Notes: generated from the letters alone by a model not told the origin. 64,000 bases of DNA from Rhizobium sp. BK602 (GCF_014195095.1 NZ_JACIBC010000006.1:310001-374000); one strand, 5' to 3'. Positions 17,893 to 26,298 are shown, numbered from the stretch's first letter. A program made the numbers and translations.

Positions 17893-18582
17893 ATGGGGGC
17901 GTTACAAAAGAGCATTTTTTCAGATGCGCTGGGCAGGCCGCTTAAGTGGTTTGCAAAGCCGGCAGCTTTCGCTGTCGTGTTGTTCGCGCGGGCCGTTACC
18001 GCTGTCAGGGCGATCTGGCCGGAGAGCGGTGCTCCGACCGACCGATGCGTCTATTTCGCCAATCATTCCAGCCACGGCGATTTCATCCTGATCTGGACCG
18101 TACTTCCGCCACGGCTGCGTCAGCGCACGCGGCCGGTCGCCGGTGCCGACTACTGGCTGAAGTCGAAATTGAATAGTTTCATCGGTCGCGATGTCTTCAA
18201 TGCCGTTCTGATCGAGCGCGATCGTGAGGCGCGAACGGAGGACCCGGTCGAGCAAATGGCTGCGGCAATCGACGCCGGCTTCTCGCTCATCCTGTTTCCC
18301 GAGGGCACGCGAAACCTGACGGATATGCCGTTGCAGCCGTTCAAGAGCGGGCTCTATCATCTGGCGAAGGCACGTCCCGATATCGATCTTGTTCCCGTCT
18401 GGATCGACAATCTCAACCGTGTGATGCCCAAGGGTGAGTTCGTGCCCATTCCGCTGATCTGCACGGTGACTTTCGGCGAGGCCCTGCATATCGGCGCGCA
18501 GGAAGAGAAGGCGGATTTTCTGGCGCGGGCGCAATCGGCACTGCTGGCTTTGTCGCCCAAGCAAGCGGGGCATGGCGTATGA
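17893..18582 (+). CDS. 1-acyl-sn-glycerol-3-phosphate acyltransferase (PlsC family)
   Basis: The chosen start gives 229 residues. The acyltransferase motifs are present: NHSSHGD (H-x4-D, motif I) near residue 55, a middle Arg-containing segment, and FPEGTRN (motif III) near residue 137. Such enzymes acylate lysophosphatidate to phosphatidate at the inner membrane. The frame is open back to a TTG at 17818 that abuts the serA terminator, so the ATG at 17893 is preferred. The stop overlaps the next start by four bases (ATGA), forming the head of a four-gene lipid operon. Confidence 0.87.
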   Translation: MGALQKSIFSDALGRPLKWFAKPAAFAVVLFARAVTAVRAIWPESGAPTDRCVYFANHSSHGDFILIWTVLPPRLRQRTRPVAGADYWLKSKLNSFIGRDVFNAVLIERDREARTEDPVEQMAAAIDAGFSLILFPEGTRNLTDMPLQPFKSGLYHLAKARPDIDLVPVWIDNLNRVMPKGEFVPIPLICTVTFGEALHIGAQEEKADFLARAQSALLALSPKQAGHGV

Positions 18583-19529
18583 GTGCGGCGAGCTCCGATC
18601 TGATCCACCTGGTTTTCGGCATTTTCGGCGTTCTGATCGTCGCCTCCGTCGTCGGTTATGTGTTGCAGCAGCGGCTGTCGCCGGACGGATCGAACGCGGC
18701 CATCGAAAACCTGAATGCCCGCATCAAGGCCTGGTGGGTGATGGTCATCCTGATCGGTCTCGCCTTTGTGGCGGGCCGTGCTGGCGTCATCCTGCTCTTT
18801 GCTTTCTGTTCCTTTGCGGCGCTGCGCGAATTCATCACGCTGATCAGCACCCGGCGCGCCGACCATTGGGCGCTCGCCGCCGCATTCTTCATCGTTCTGC
18901 CGGTGCAATATTATCTGCTCTGGGCCGAGGAATACGGCATCTATGCGATCTTCGTCCCGGTCTATGCCTTCCTGCTGATGCCGATCATCGCGGTCGTGCG
19001 CGGCGATACCGAGCGCTTCCTGATCCGTATCGCCGAAGTGCAATGGGCGCTGATGATCTGCGTTTTCTGCGCCTCGCATGTGCCGGCGCTGCTGACGTTG
19101 CACATTCCCGGCTATGAAGGCCGCAATGTCCTTTTGATCGCTTTCCTCGTCATCGTCGTGCAGCTCAGCGATGTGCTGCAATATGTCTGGGGCAAGCTGT
19201 TCGGGCGCCACAAGATCGCGCCGAAACTGTCGCCGTCGAAAACGGTGGAAGGCTTTGTCGGCGGCGTCGCCAGCGCGACGCTGATTGGCGCGGCGCTGTG
19301 GTGGATCACGCCGTTTACGCCCTTGCAAGCCGGGCTTCTCGCCTTCGTCATCACGATCATGGGTTTCTTCGGCGGTCTGGTGATGTCGGCGATCAAGAGG
19401 GATCGCGGTGTCAAGGATTGGGGGCACCTGATCGAAGGCCATGGCGGATTGATCGACCGGCTGGATTCGGTCGTCTTTTCCGCCCCGATCTTCTTTCATC
19501 TGGTCCGCTACTGGTGGTCGCTGTCATGA
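18579..19529 (+). CDS. Phosphatidate cytidylyltransferase (CdsA family paralogue)
   Basis: This 316-residue polytopic membrane protein has at least seven hydrophobic segments. The CDP-diglyceride synthetase signature is intact near the C-terminus: SAIKRDRGVKDWGHLIEGHG followed by GLIDRLD (about 270-300). It makes CDP-diacylglycerol from phosphatidate and CTP. It overlaps the acyltransferase stop and the next gene start by four bases each. Rhizobia usually carry another cdsA near the isoprenoid/BamA genes, so this is probably a second, dedicated copy; that is an inference from context. Confidence 0.9.
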   Translation: MSAASSDLIHLVFGIFGVLIVASVVGYVLQQRLSPDGSNAAIENLNARIKAWWVMVILIGLAFVAGRAGVILLFAFCSFAALREFITLISTRRADHWALAAAFFIVLPVQYYLLWAEEYGIYAIFVPVYAFLLMPIIAVVRGDTERFLIRIAEVQWALMICVFCASHVPALLTLHIPGYEGRNVLLIAFLVIVVQLSDVLQYVWGKLFGRHKIAPKLSPSKTVEGFVGGVASATLIGAALWWITPFTPLQAGLLAFVITIMGFFGGLVMSAIKRDRGVKDWGHLIEGHGGLIDRLDSVVFSAPIFFHLVRYWWSLS

Positions 19530-19912
19530 TCGGGCGGGTGAGGGCGCTTGCCGGCAGCAGCATCGTGCATGTGCTTTTCGCCTTTCTCGCCATGGGCGGC
19601 TGGGCCGTTTTCGCCAACCGCATGCATCCGATGCCGCGGCCTCTGATCGCTGGTCTTGTCCAGGGCATTTTGTCTGCATGTCTGACGCTGTTCCTCAAAT
19701 CGGTGGTCGAAGCCCTGTCGAAACGCTTCGGCGGCTTCACTTCTCTCTGGGCGCCGCCATTGATCGCCTGTCTCGGTTCTACCGCCATATTGCTGACGAT
19801 CCATGCGCTCAGCGGCACGCCGGAGATATTGAGGACCATCGCGGTGCCGTTGCTGGTCTCCACCAGCTATGCGGCGATCTATAATTATTCGATTTCCGGC
19901 GGGAGGCGCTAG
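19526..19912 (+). CDS. Small integral membrane protein in lipid operon
   Basis: This 128-residue protein starts at an ATG overlapping the cdsA-like stop (ATGA). It has three to four hydrophobic segments (about 8-28, 40-62, 75-95, 100-118), few charges and no recognised domain. The longer open frame upstream (from 19298) is only the shadow of the cdsA-like gene. Translational coupling on both sides argues that it works with the phospholipid enzymes, possibly as a membrane partner or transporter. No function is assigned. Confidence 0.72.
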   Translation: MIGRVRALAGSSIVHVLFAFLAMGGWAVFANRMHPMPRPLIAGLVQGILSACLTLFLKSVVEALSKRFGGFTSLWAPPLIACLGSTAILLTIHALSGTPEILRTIAVPLLVSTSYAAIYNYSISGGRR

Positions 19913-19916
19913 GGTC

Positions 19917-20567
19917 ATGGCGGGCGAAGGAACGGGCGACAGGCGGCCTTTGGCGAGCCGCAATACGCGGTGGGCACAGGCATTGGCACGGCGGATGACC
20001 GCATTGTCGGTGATGCCGAACCAGATTTCGCAGGCAAGCATGGTCATGGCGGCGCTGGCCGGCGGCTCCTTCTGGCTATCGGGCGGGGGAGATGGCGGGT
20101 CGCGGGTTCTGTTCCTGATCCTTGCAGCGCTCTTCTGCCAGCTTAGGCTGCTGTGCAATCTGCTTGACGGCATGGTCGCCGTCGAGGGCGGCAAGGGCGA
20201 AGCGGATGGGCCGTTCTGGAATGAATTTCCGGATCGTGTCGCCGATATCCTGATCTTTGCCGGCGTCGGCTACGGTATCGCCGCGCCCGGCCTTGGCTGG
20301 GCCGCAGCCGCCTTCGCGGTTCTGACGGCCTATGTCCGCGAGCTCGGTCGGGCCACGGGCAATCCCAGCGATTTCGGCGGGCCCATGGCCAAGCAGCATC
20401 GCATGGCGACGATCACGGCCGCGGCGCTGATTTCCATCCTCGAAGTGCTCTGGAACGGCGGGAGCTGGGTGCTGACCATCGCGCTCTGGATCATCGCTGT
20501 CGGCGCCGCGGTGACGGCGCTGCGGCGAGGGTTCAACCTCATCCGGCAGCTGAAGATGAAGCGTTGA
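19917..20567 (+). CDS. CDP-alcohol phosphatidyltransferase family protein
   Basis: This 216-residue membrane protein has several transmembrane segments and a recognisable but modified CDP-alcohol phosphotransferase motif. The canonical form is DG-x2-AR-x8-G-x3-D-x3-D. Here LLDGMVAVEGG is followed by GPFWNEFPDRVAD, so the Arg is Val and the first Asp after the Gly is Asn, with an extra Asp further on. The enzyme would exchange the CMP of CDP-diacylglycerol for an alcohol head group. GGAGG inside the preceding gene precedes its ATG. The head group cannot be deduced. Confidence 0.8.
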   Translation: MAGEGTGDRRPLASRNTRWAQALARRMTALSVMPNQISQASMVMAALAGGSFWLSGGGDGGSRVLFLILAALFCQLRLLCNLLDGMVAVEGGKGEADGPFWNEFPDRVADILIFAGVGYGIAAPGLGWAAAAFAVLTAYVRELGRATGNPSDFGGPMAKQHRMATITAAALISILEVLWNGGSWVLTIALWIIAVGAAVTALRRGFNLIRQLKMKR

Positions 20568-20756
20568 CCGCCGTTCGGGGCCTCGCTGATTCGCCGCCCC
20601 TTGCGCGCGAGGGCAATCCTTTCTATATCCCTCATCCATCGAGGCGGGCGGCCGAGGTCGCCGCGAGCCCCCATAGGATGAAAATCCGCCGCTTTTGCAT
20701 GGCAACCGGTGGACGGAAGACAGCACCGAAGATCGATCGAGATTGGCGGCAAGACC

Positions 20757-21956
20757 GTGAATACACTGGATTTTGACAAGAGGCCGGAAGATACGCGCGT
20801 TGTCGTCGCCATGTCGGGCGGCGTCGACAGCTCGGTCGTTGCCGGCATTTTGAAGCGCCAGGGCTATGATGTGCTCGGCATCACGCTGCAGCTCTACGAT
20901 CATGGTGCCGCCGTCCACCGTGCCGGCTCCTGCTGCGCCGGCCAGGATATCGACGATGCGCGCCGCGTCTGCGAAACGCTCGGCATTCCGCACTATGTGC
21001 TCGATTACGAAAAGCGTTTCCGCGAGACGGTGATCAATCCCTTTGCCGAAAGCTATGTCGCCGGCGAGACGCCGATCCCCTGCGTTGCCTGCAACCAGAC
21101 GGTCAAGTTCGCCGATCTGTTGCTAACGGCCAAGGAGCTCGGCGCCGACGCGCTGGCGACCGGCCATTACATCCGCTCGCGCCCGAACCCGTCCGCGGAT
21201 CATCCCGGCCGCCGCGCGCTCTATCGCCCGGCCGACGCCGATCGCGACCAGAGCTATTTCCTCTTTGCCACCACGCAGGAGCAGATCGACTACCTGCGCT
21301 TCCCGCTCGGCGGCATGCCGAAGGCGGAAACCCGCGCGTTGGCCGAGGAGATGGGCCTCGTCGTCGCCAAGAAGGCCGACAGCCAGGACATCTGTTTCGT
21401 ACCGCAGGGCAAATATTCCGACGTGATCGCCAAGCTGAAGCCGAATGCGGCGCTGGCCGGCGAGATCGTCCATCTCGACGGCCGCGTGCTCGGCCAGCAC
21501 GAGGGCATCCTGCATTATACGATCGGCCAGCGCCGCGGCATCGGCATCGCCACCGGCGAGCCGCTCTATGTCGTCTATCTCGACGCCCGCTCGCGCCGCG
21601 TCATCGTCGGTCCGAAGGAGGCGCTGGAAACGCATCGCGTCTATCTGCGCGATGTCAACTGGCTGGGCGACGAGCCGCTGATGCAGGCGGCGTCCGGCGA
21701 GGGCTTTGCCTGTTACGCCAAGGTGCGCTCCACGCGCGCGCCGGCGCCGGCCGTGCTGCATGCCGATGCCGGCGGCATCTATGTCGATCTGACGATCGGC
21801 GAGGCCGGCGTCGCCCCCGGCCAGGCCTGCGCGCTTTATTCCGCCCCCGGCGACGACGCCCGCGTCTATGGCGGCGGCTTCATCGAACGCTCGGAGCGCG
21901 AACCTTCGGCGGAGGCCTCGCTGAAGGCGCTGCTGGCAAGCCCGGTGGCGGCCTGA
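20757..21956 (+). CDS. mnmA: MnmA, tRNA-specific 2-thiouridylase
   Basis: From the GTG at 20757 the protein is 399 residues and begins with the NTLDFDKRPEDTRVVVAM typical of rhizobial MnmA. The PP-loop SGGVDSS follows, and the two catalytic cysteines lie in PCVACNQTVKF and DICFVPQG. It thiolates U34 of Lys, Glu and Gln tRNAs. The frame is open upstream to 20709, but that part is hydrophilic and not family-like. A tRNA gene and its promoter follow directly. Confidence 0.96.
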   Translation: MNTLDFDKRPEDTRVVVAMSGGVDSSVVAGILKRQGYDVLGITLQLYDHGAAVHRAGSCCAGQDIDDARRVCETLGIPHYVLDYEKRFRETVINPFAESYVAGETPIPCVACNQTVKFADLLLTAKELGADALATGHYIRSRPNPSADHPGRRALYRPADADRDQSYFLFATTQEQIDYLRFPLGGMPKAETRALAEEMGLVVAKKADSQDICFVPQGKYSDVIAKLKPNAALAGEIVHLDGRVLGQHEGILHYTIGQRRGIGIATGEPLYVVYLDARSRRVIVGPKEALETHRVYLRDVNWLGDEPLMQAASGEGFACYAKVRSTRAPAPAVLHADAGGIYVDLTIGEAGVAPGQACALYSAPGDDARVYGGGFIERSEREPSAEASLKALLASPVAA

Positions 21957-22008
21957 GGACGAGCGACGGCCGCGTGGGGGAAAGCGTTGATTTTTCCAAA
22001 TCATCCGC

Positions 22009-22037
22009 TTGACACAAAGCCGAACCGCACCTTATAA
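22009..22037 (+). promoter_or_regulatory. Sigma-70-type promoter for the tRNA gene
   Basis: A perfect TTGACA (22009-22014), a 17-bp spacer and TTATAA (22032-22037) form one of the strongest housekeeping promoters in the window. It points toward the tRNA, whose mature end begins about 80 bp downstream of the expected start site. Confidence 0.75.
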
Positions 22038-22121
22038 GCCGCTCACCGACGAGCCAACGTTCTTCGAGCGGCGGTTTCGTTTGACCTTTGCGCATGATGC
22101 TGATGGATCAGGCGCAGACGT

Positions 22122-22198
22122 GGCGGAGTAGCTCAGTAGGTCAGAGCAGAGGAATCATAATCCTTGTGTCGGGGGTTCAAATCCCTCCTCCGCTACCA
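22122..22198 (+). tRNA. tRNA with CAU anticodon, probably elongator tRNA-Met
   Basis: All four arms fold: acceptor GGCGGAG with CTCCGCT (one G-U), D arm GCTC/GAGC, anticodon arm GAGGA/TCCTT around ATCATAA, T arm GGGGG/CCCTC around TTCAAAT, and an encoded CCA. The anticodon is CAU. Elongator Met is favoured over the lysidine-modified Ile2 tRNA because of overall resemblance to rhizobial elongator Met tRNAs; initiator is excluded because the acceptor end pairs and the anticodon stem lacks the three G-C pairs. Confidence 0.9.
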
Positions 22199-22400
22199 TT
22201 CTTTAAGAGAATTCAATGTTTTATCGGTGCGTTACGTCGCAATTTCGTTGCGGTGTGTGCTGTTCTCCCTGATTTTCAGGTGTTTCCTTCTGCTGTCGGC
22301 ATATCCATGCGGCATGGAAATGTAGAACTGTATCTCCACCTGTTTACTTTTTCCATCGTTGAGTCATTGTTCAAGCCCACAACTTAGAGGGGGTATGGCA

Positions 22401-22910
22401 ATGTTCGACTATATTGCTTTGGCAGCGGGAGCTATTCTTATAGTATTTACGCTCGGCTTGATTGTTAGAGGGAAAGAGGTTTCCTCCGGACATGCAATGG
22501 TGTTGGCTGCAGGAGCTGCGCTTATGCTTCTCCCATCCGTTTCGAATTTTGAATGGTCTGACGGAGGCTTTAAATATACTCGCCGCGACGAAACCGCTGA
22601 TCTTACTTCCCAAGTTAAGAAACTGGCAGATGACAATATCCAAGCTAATGAAACTATCAGGCAGACCACTGAAGCCTTAAGGGTCGCAAATGAGCGTCTT
22701 AATAGGTTGGAGGCGGCCAATCAGTCGTCACAAAATCCAGGCACCCAAGGTGGGGGTGTGAAGTCACCTTTGAAATTTGATTGGGGAAAGTACAGCGAAC
22801 CTACGTTTTTCGATGATCTTCTGAAGAAAAGTGATCAGAGCGTGAAGATGAGCACCGATAATCGCGACGCGGTTACAACTTTCCAAAGGCAGTTTGAAGC
22901 GAAACAATAG
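22401..22910 (+). CDS. Hypothetical membrane-anchored coiled-coil protein
   Basis: This 169-residue protein starts at the ATG with AGAGGGGG seven bases upstream; the ATG at 22395 is too close to it. It has two hydrophobic segments (about 5-23 and 33-49) and then a soluble tail. Heptad-like repeats with many Gln, Asn and Glu (about 70-110) form a probable coiled coil before a Ser/Gly-rich linker and a charged C-terminus. It lies 200 bp after the tRNA and is clearly more AT-rich than neighbouring genes, with unlike codon use, which suggests late acquisition. No family is recognised and no integrase is nearby. Confidence 0.68.
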   Translation: MFDYIALAAGAILIVFTLGLIVRGKEVSSGHAMVLAAGAALMLLPSVSNFEWSDGGFKYTRRDETADLTSQVKKLADDNIQANETIRQTTEALRVANERLNRLEAANQSSQNPGTQGGGVKSPLKFDWGKYSEPTFFDDLLKKSDQSVKMSTDNRDAVTTFQRQFEAKQ

Positions 22911-23061
22911 AATTCGCGCCGGCGCTGGAGCGCCTCAGATCAAGCAAAAACCTGCGGGCCGAAAGCAGCTAGCGCCAATCGCCACGGAACACCATTCTGA
23001 CAGCAGCGCCCTCGCGAGCGCTGCCGTCTTACATTCACGTCAAGCTACACCAAGCGCGGTT

Positions 23062-23370
23062 TCAGGCCCGATAATAGTGATGCCGATGGTGGCGGTAGTG
23101 GGGATGGTGGCGGTGGTGCTTGTACCAGCCGCGGTGATGGCCGCGCCAGTAGTGGCTCCGGTAGCTGCGATGCGAATTCCAGTGATGATGTCTGTGATGC
23201 CGCGGACCGTGCCAATGGCGATGGTGATAACGACGATAGTGGACCGTCTGGACGGACGATTGAACTTCCGGCTTCGACATCTTCATCATCGGCGTGGCCG
23301 ATGCCGCGCCGGCGCCGATGAGCAGACCGAGGCCGAGGATTCCAGCAAGCAGGGTTTTGAAGATTTTCAT
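23062..23370 (-). CDS. Secreted histidine-rich small protein
   Basis: This 102-residue protein has an excellent ribosome site (GGAGG seven bases before ATG). Its signal peptide (about 1-25) ends ASA in the run GLGLLIGAGAASA. The mature chain has about 23 histidines plus many Arg, Tyr and Trp in HH-R-HH clusters. The region is low complexity and could bind metal ions or wall polymers. Similar His/Arg/Tyr-rich exported peptides occur widely in Rhizobiales as unnamed proteins. The overlapping plus-strand frame at 22894 is a shadow. Confidence 0.75.
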   Translation of the reverse strand: MKIFKTLLAGILGLGLLIGAGAASATPMMKMSKPEVQSSVQTVHYRRYHHRHWHGPRHHRHHHWNSHRSYRSHYWRGHHRGWYKHHRHHPHYRHHRHHYYRA

Positions 23371-23751
23371 GATGAACCTCCTTCATCGTCCTCATCCTGA
23401 AACCATAGGGCTGAACAGGGGATGAATGATCGCCGAGCGTGCAATTTGCCGCCGGAAATCGGCTCTGCCTTCCGAGGGAAAGGCAGAGCCGGGAGGCCAG
23501 GCACTGGCTCGGATGCGAACGGGCTGTTGGGGGGCGGGCTCGTTCGCACAGCCATGGTCTACCACCATAAGCTGAAGCCTAGCTGAATAACAGCCGGTCG
23601 TAATTGCGCGGTTTGCGGATGCGCCAGCGGCAAACATGGACAAGGACCGGGCGTCCGTGTTGGCGGCAAAGGATGGCAAGTGGTCAGAAGACGAGTGTGA
23701 GGAGCCTGGCCAGGCAGGCGGTGCTGATATGGTACGACAGATGCCGGCGGC
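23371..23751. other. Gap without convincing gene
   Basis: The 381 bp between the His-rich peptide and the DUF982 gene contains only short frames with no ribosome site or recognisable protein. The promoter of the His-rich gene must lie at its left end. No hairpin or repeat stands out. Confidence 0.5.
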
Positions 23752-24012
23752 TCAGTCGGCCATCACGGTCTCGATCGGAACGCCGGCTTCCATGGATGCG
23801 GCGATGAAGCTGCTGCGGGCTTCCAAGGGCTGCCTCAGCCCGCTTTCCACGTCGGCGCAGACCTGCAGGGCTCTCAGGAACGCCTTGCCTTCGGCAACCG
23901 GCCATGCATTCAGCAGCATGTCCAGCGCCTCTTTCGTCGTGCTGACAGTATAGGTTGTCCCCGTGCGCGTGCAGATGACCAGCACGGGGTAGTTCCAACG
24001 TCTATTGCTCAT
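23752..24012 (-). CDS. DUF982 family protein
   Basis: This 86-residue protein matches the pattern of DUF982, a family expanded in Rhizobium and Agrobacterium. It has RRWNYPVLV at the start, a TKEALDMLLNAWP segment, a central Cys-containing ALQVCADV and a C-terminal SSFIAASMEAGVPIE. GCGGAG lies about nine bases upstream. Function is unknown; the small size and many paralogues in rhizobia suggest a regulatory or binding role. It is monocistronic here. Confidence 0.78.
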   Translation of the reverse strand: MSNRRWNYPVLVICTRTGTTYTVSTTKEALDMLLNAWPVAEGKAFLRALQVCADVESGLRQPLEARSSFIAASMEAGVPIETVMAD

Positions 24013-24154
24013 ATCTTGAAGCTCCGCCCCATATGGCGCAGGTTAGCGCCTTGTCGCGCGTCGGCACAAGTAAATTTCGAAGTGGCTTCGGTTACATAGC
24101 GAAGGTACTAAAGCCATCGTTAAAATAGCGCTCGCAAATGCACCCGCCCAGGGC

Positions 24155-24823
24155 TCAGGCGGCGGTTTTCGCCGGAACTCCGTAGCCCCGCAGGAACATG
24201 TCCACGCCCTGCTGCGCGGCGGTCTCGATATCCGCCTCGGTCGGCGTTTCGCCGAATAGTGTCGGCATCTGTAGGTCGGCGTTGATCAGCGCGGTGAACT
24301 GGCGGGCGGCGACATCGCAGTCGGGGATCTGGAGAAGGCCCTGATGGTGGAGGCGGGCCAGGATCGCGCCGAGCGCGGTGCCGATCTTGCAAGGTCCGTG
24401 CTCGCGCCAGGCTTCGAAAAGATGCGGATAGCGCGGCCCCTCGGACTGGACGAGCTTGCGCAGGAATTTTCCGTCCTGATTGTAGAGGCAATTGCGGTTG
24501 AGATCGACGGCGAAGGCGATCAGGTCTTCCCGCAGCTTTTCCGGCCTGTCGGGGAAGGCGGCGAGTGCGGCGAAGACGGCGGTGTTGGCGCGTGCGGTCA
24601 CATCGGCGACGACGGCGATGAACAGCGTCTCCTTCTCGCGGTAGTGATTGTAGATGGTCTGCCGGGAGACGCAGGCCCGTGCCGCGATCTCGTCGATGCT
24701 CGCACCGGAAAATCCCTCGCGGCAGAAAACGTCCGCGGCCGCATCCAGAATGGGAACGCGTTTCAGGCATTGCGCGGGTCTTGCCGGTCTTTCCTGCAAG
24801 TCGATGGCGTTTCGGGTGGTCAT
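24155..24823 (-). CDS. TetR family transcriptional regulator
   Basis: This 222-residue regulator has an N-terminal helix-turn-helix (about 25-75) with ILDAAADVFCREGFSGASID, ACVSRQTIYNHYREKETLF, and a helical C-terminal ligand domain close to the AcrR/TetR C-terminal class. The open frame runs upstream through the divergent transporter gene to 26323, but the real start is the ATG at 24823, before the conserved domain. It is divergent from an MFS exporter, and a 36-bp palindrome lies between them. The likely role is repression of the exporter and itself, relieved by a transported compound. Confidence 0.88.
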   Translation of the reverse strand: MTTRNAIDLQERPARPAQCLKRVPILDAAADVFCREGFSGASIDEIAARACVSRQTIYNHYREKETLFIAVVADVTARANTAVFAALAAFPDRPEKLREDLIAFAVDLNRNCLYNQDGKFLRKLVQSEGPRYPHLFEAWREHGPCKIGTALGAILARLHHQGLLQIPDCDVAARQFTALINADLQMPTLFGETPTEADIETAAQQGVDMFLRGYGVPAKTAA

Positions 24824-24850
24824 GGAACGAAGATAATGCGTATTGACGAT

Positions 24851-24886
24851 TTGGACAATAGTGTCTAATTTGACATCACTGTCCAA
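24851..24886. promoter_or_regulatory. Palindromic operator between TetR and MFS genes
   Basis: A 36-bp imperfect palindrome has outer arms TTGGACA and TGTCCAA and an inner TGTC/GACA pair around AATT; 14 of 18 half-site positions match their mirror image. It is 27 bp upstream of the TetR start. Binding by the TetR protein is inferred from position and symmetry. Confidence 0.68.
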
Positions 24887-25045
24887 AAAGATGGACGAGC
24901 TTGTTAAGCGCAATTCCGGTCCACGTTTTCCTCCCAAGATCGCGTGGCTTTCCGGTGAACCCATGGATTTCGGCTCCCTCCACGGGAGATGCGGCGCGGC
25001 GGCAATCCGGCTTTCGCGCTCGGAACTTTTTGAAAGATCATCATC

Positions 25046-26248
25046 ATGACGACGTCTTTCCTTCGCTATGCGATCATTCTCGGCCTGCTTTCGGCCATCG
25101 GTCCCTTTGCCATCGACATGTATCTCCCCGCTCTGCCGTCGATCGGCAAGGATCTTGCGGCACAGAACAATGTCGTTCAGCTCAGCCTGTTGTTCTTCTT
25201 CATTCCCTTTGCCGTCTTTCAGCTTCTCTATGGGCCGCTGTCGGATATGTGGGGCCGCAAGGCGCCGCTCTATATCGGCATCGGCCTGTTTGCGGTGGCG
25301 AGCGTCGGTGCCGCCACGGCCAGCAATATCGAGACGCTGATTGCCTTCCGCTTCCTGCAGGGCATCGGCGGCGCGGCCGGCATGGTGGTGCCGCGCGCCA
25401 TCGTGCGCGACATGCATACCGGCGTGCAGGCGGCGCGGCTGATGTCGCTGCTGATGCTGGTGTTCAGCATCTCGCCGATCCTCGCGCCGCTGACGGGCAG
25501 CGCCGTCATCGCCTTCTACGGCTGGCGCGGCGTATTCTGGGCGGTGACGGTCGCGGCCCTCATCGGCCTTGTCCTGCTGTCGACGCAGCTCGAGGAAACG
25601 CGGACGAAAGCCGAGCGTTCTGAAAGCGGCCTGCGCAGCGCCATGGCAGCCTATCGCCTGCTGCTCGGCGACCGCAATTTCCTGACGCTGACCTTCATCG
25701 GCGGTCTCGGCATTTCGAGCTTCCTCGTTTATCTTGCCAATTCGCCCTTCGTGCTGATCGACCACTATCATCTGACGCCGACGCAATATAGCGTCGCCTT
25801 CTCGGTCAACGCCGTGTCCTTCTTCGCCGTGTCGCAGCTCACCGGCTGGCTCGGCGAGCGTTTCGGCTTGTTGCGCGTCATGCGTTTTGCCGTCACGGCC
25901 TTCGCCGCCACCATGGCGGCGCTGGCGGTCGTCATGAGCCTCGGCTTTACCCAGTTGCCTGTGCTGGTGGTGTTCCTCTTCGTCGGCTACGGCTTCCTCG
26001 GCCTGGTCATTCCGACGACGGCGGTATTGGCACTGGAGGATCACGGCGAAATCGCCGGTACGGCCTCGGCGCTGATGGGAACGCTGCAATTCGTCACGGC
26101 CGCCGTCGCCATGGTCATTGCCGCCGTGTTCTTCGATGGCACGCCTTTGCCGATGGTCGCCGGCATCGCGCTTTGCGCCGTTGCCGCGCTGCTGCTGACG
26201 CAGGCGACGATCGCGCGTCGTCCGGTGGTGGAAGCAGCGGCGGAATAA
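25046..26248 (+). CDS. MFS drug efflux transporter, Bcr/CflA family
   Basis: This 400-residue protein has about 12 membrane segments. It opens with the Bcr/CflA hallmark FAIDMYLPALPSIGKDL, then the loop 2-3 motif YGPLSDMWGRK (motif A variant) and the RFLQGIGGAAGMVVPRAIVRD motif of drug/H+ antiporters. It probably exports a toxic small molecule by proton exchange. It is divergent from the TetR gene and shares the palindromic operator region. A terminator follows the gene. The substrate cannot be told from sequence. Confidence 0.92.
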   Translation: MTTSFLRYAIILGLLSAIGPFAIDMYLPALPSIGKDLAAQNNVVQLSLLFFFIPFAVFQLLYGPLSDMWGRKAPLYIGIGLFAVASVGAATASNIETLIAFRFLQGIGGAAGMVVPRAIVRDMHTGVQAARLMSLLMLVFSISPILAPLTGSAVIAFYGWRGVFWAVTVAALIGLVLLSTQLEETRTKAERSESGLRSAMAAYRLLLGDRNFLTLTFIGGLGISSFLVYLANSPFVLIDHYHLTPTQYSVAFSVNAVSFFAVSQLTGWLGERFGLLRVMRFAVTAFAATMAALAVVMSLGFTQLPVLVVFLFVGYGFLGLVIPTTAVLALEDHGEIAGTASALMGTLQFVTAAVAMVIAAVFFDGTPLPMVAGIALCAVAALLLTQATIARRPVVEAAAE

Positions 26249-26272
26249 AACACTTTTACAGGGAGAAGACGG

Positions 26273-26298
26273 AGGCCGGGGCATCGCTCCGGCCTTTT
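26273..26298 (+). terminator. Rho-independent terminator after MFS gene
   Basis: AGGCCGG pairs with CCGGCCT around a 9-nt loop, followed by four T. Confidence 0.72.

Noticed and set aside
22122..22910. tRNA-associated integrative element
   Set aside because: No integrase, no repeated tRNA 3' end and no mobile gene was found; only one AT-rich ORF suggests foreign origin.
22894..23400. 168-aa plus-strand frame rich in Val, Met and Ala
   Set aside because: It overlaps the His-rich secreted gene on the other strand; its composition is the mirror of His/Arg codons.
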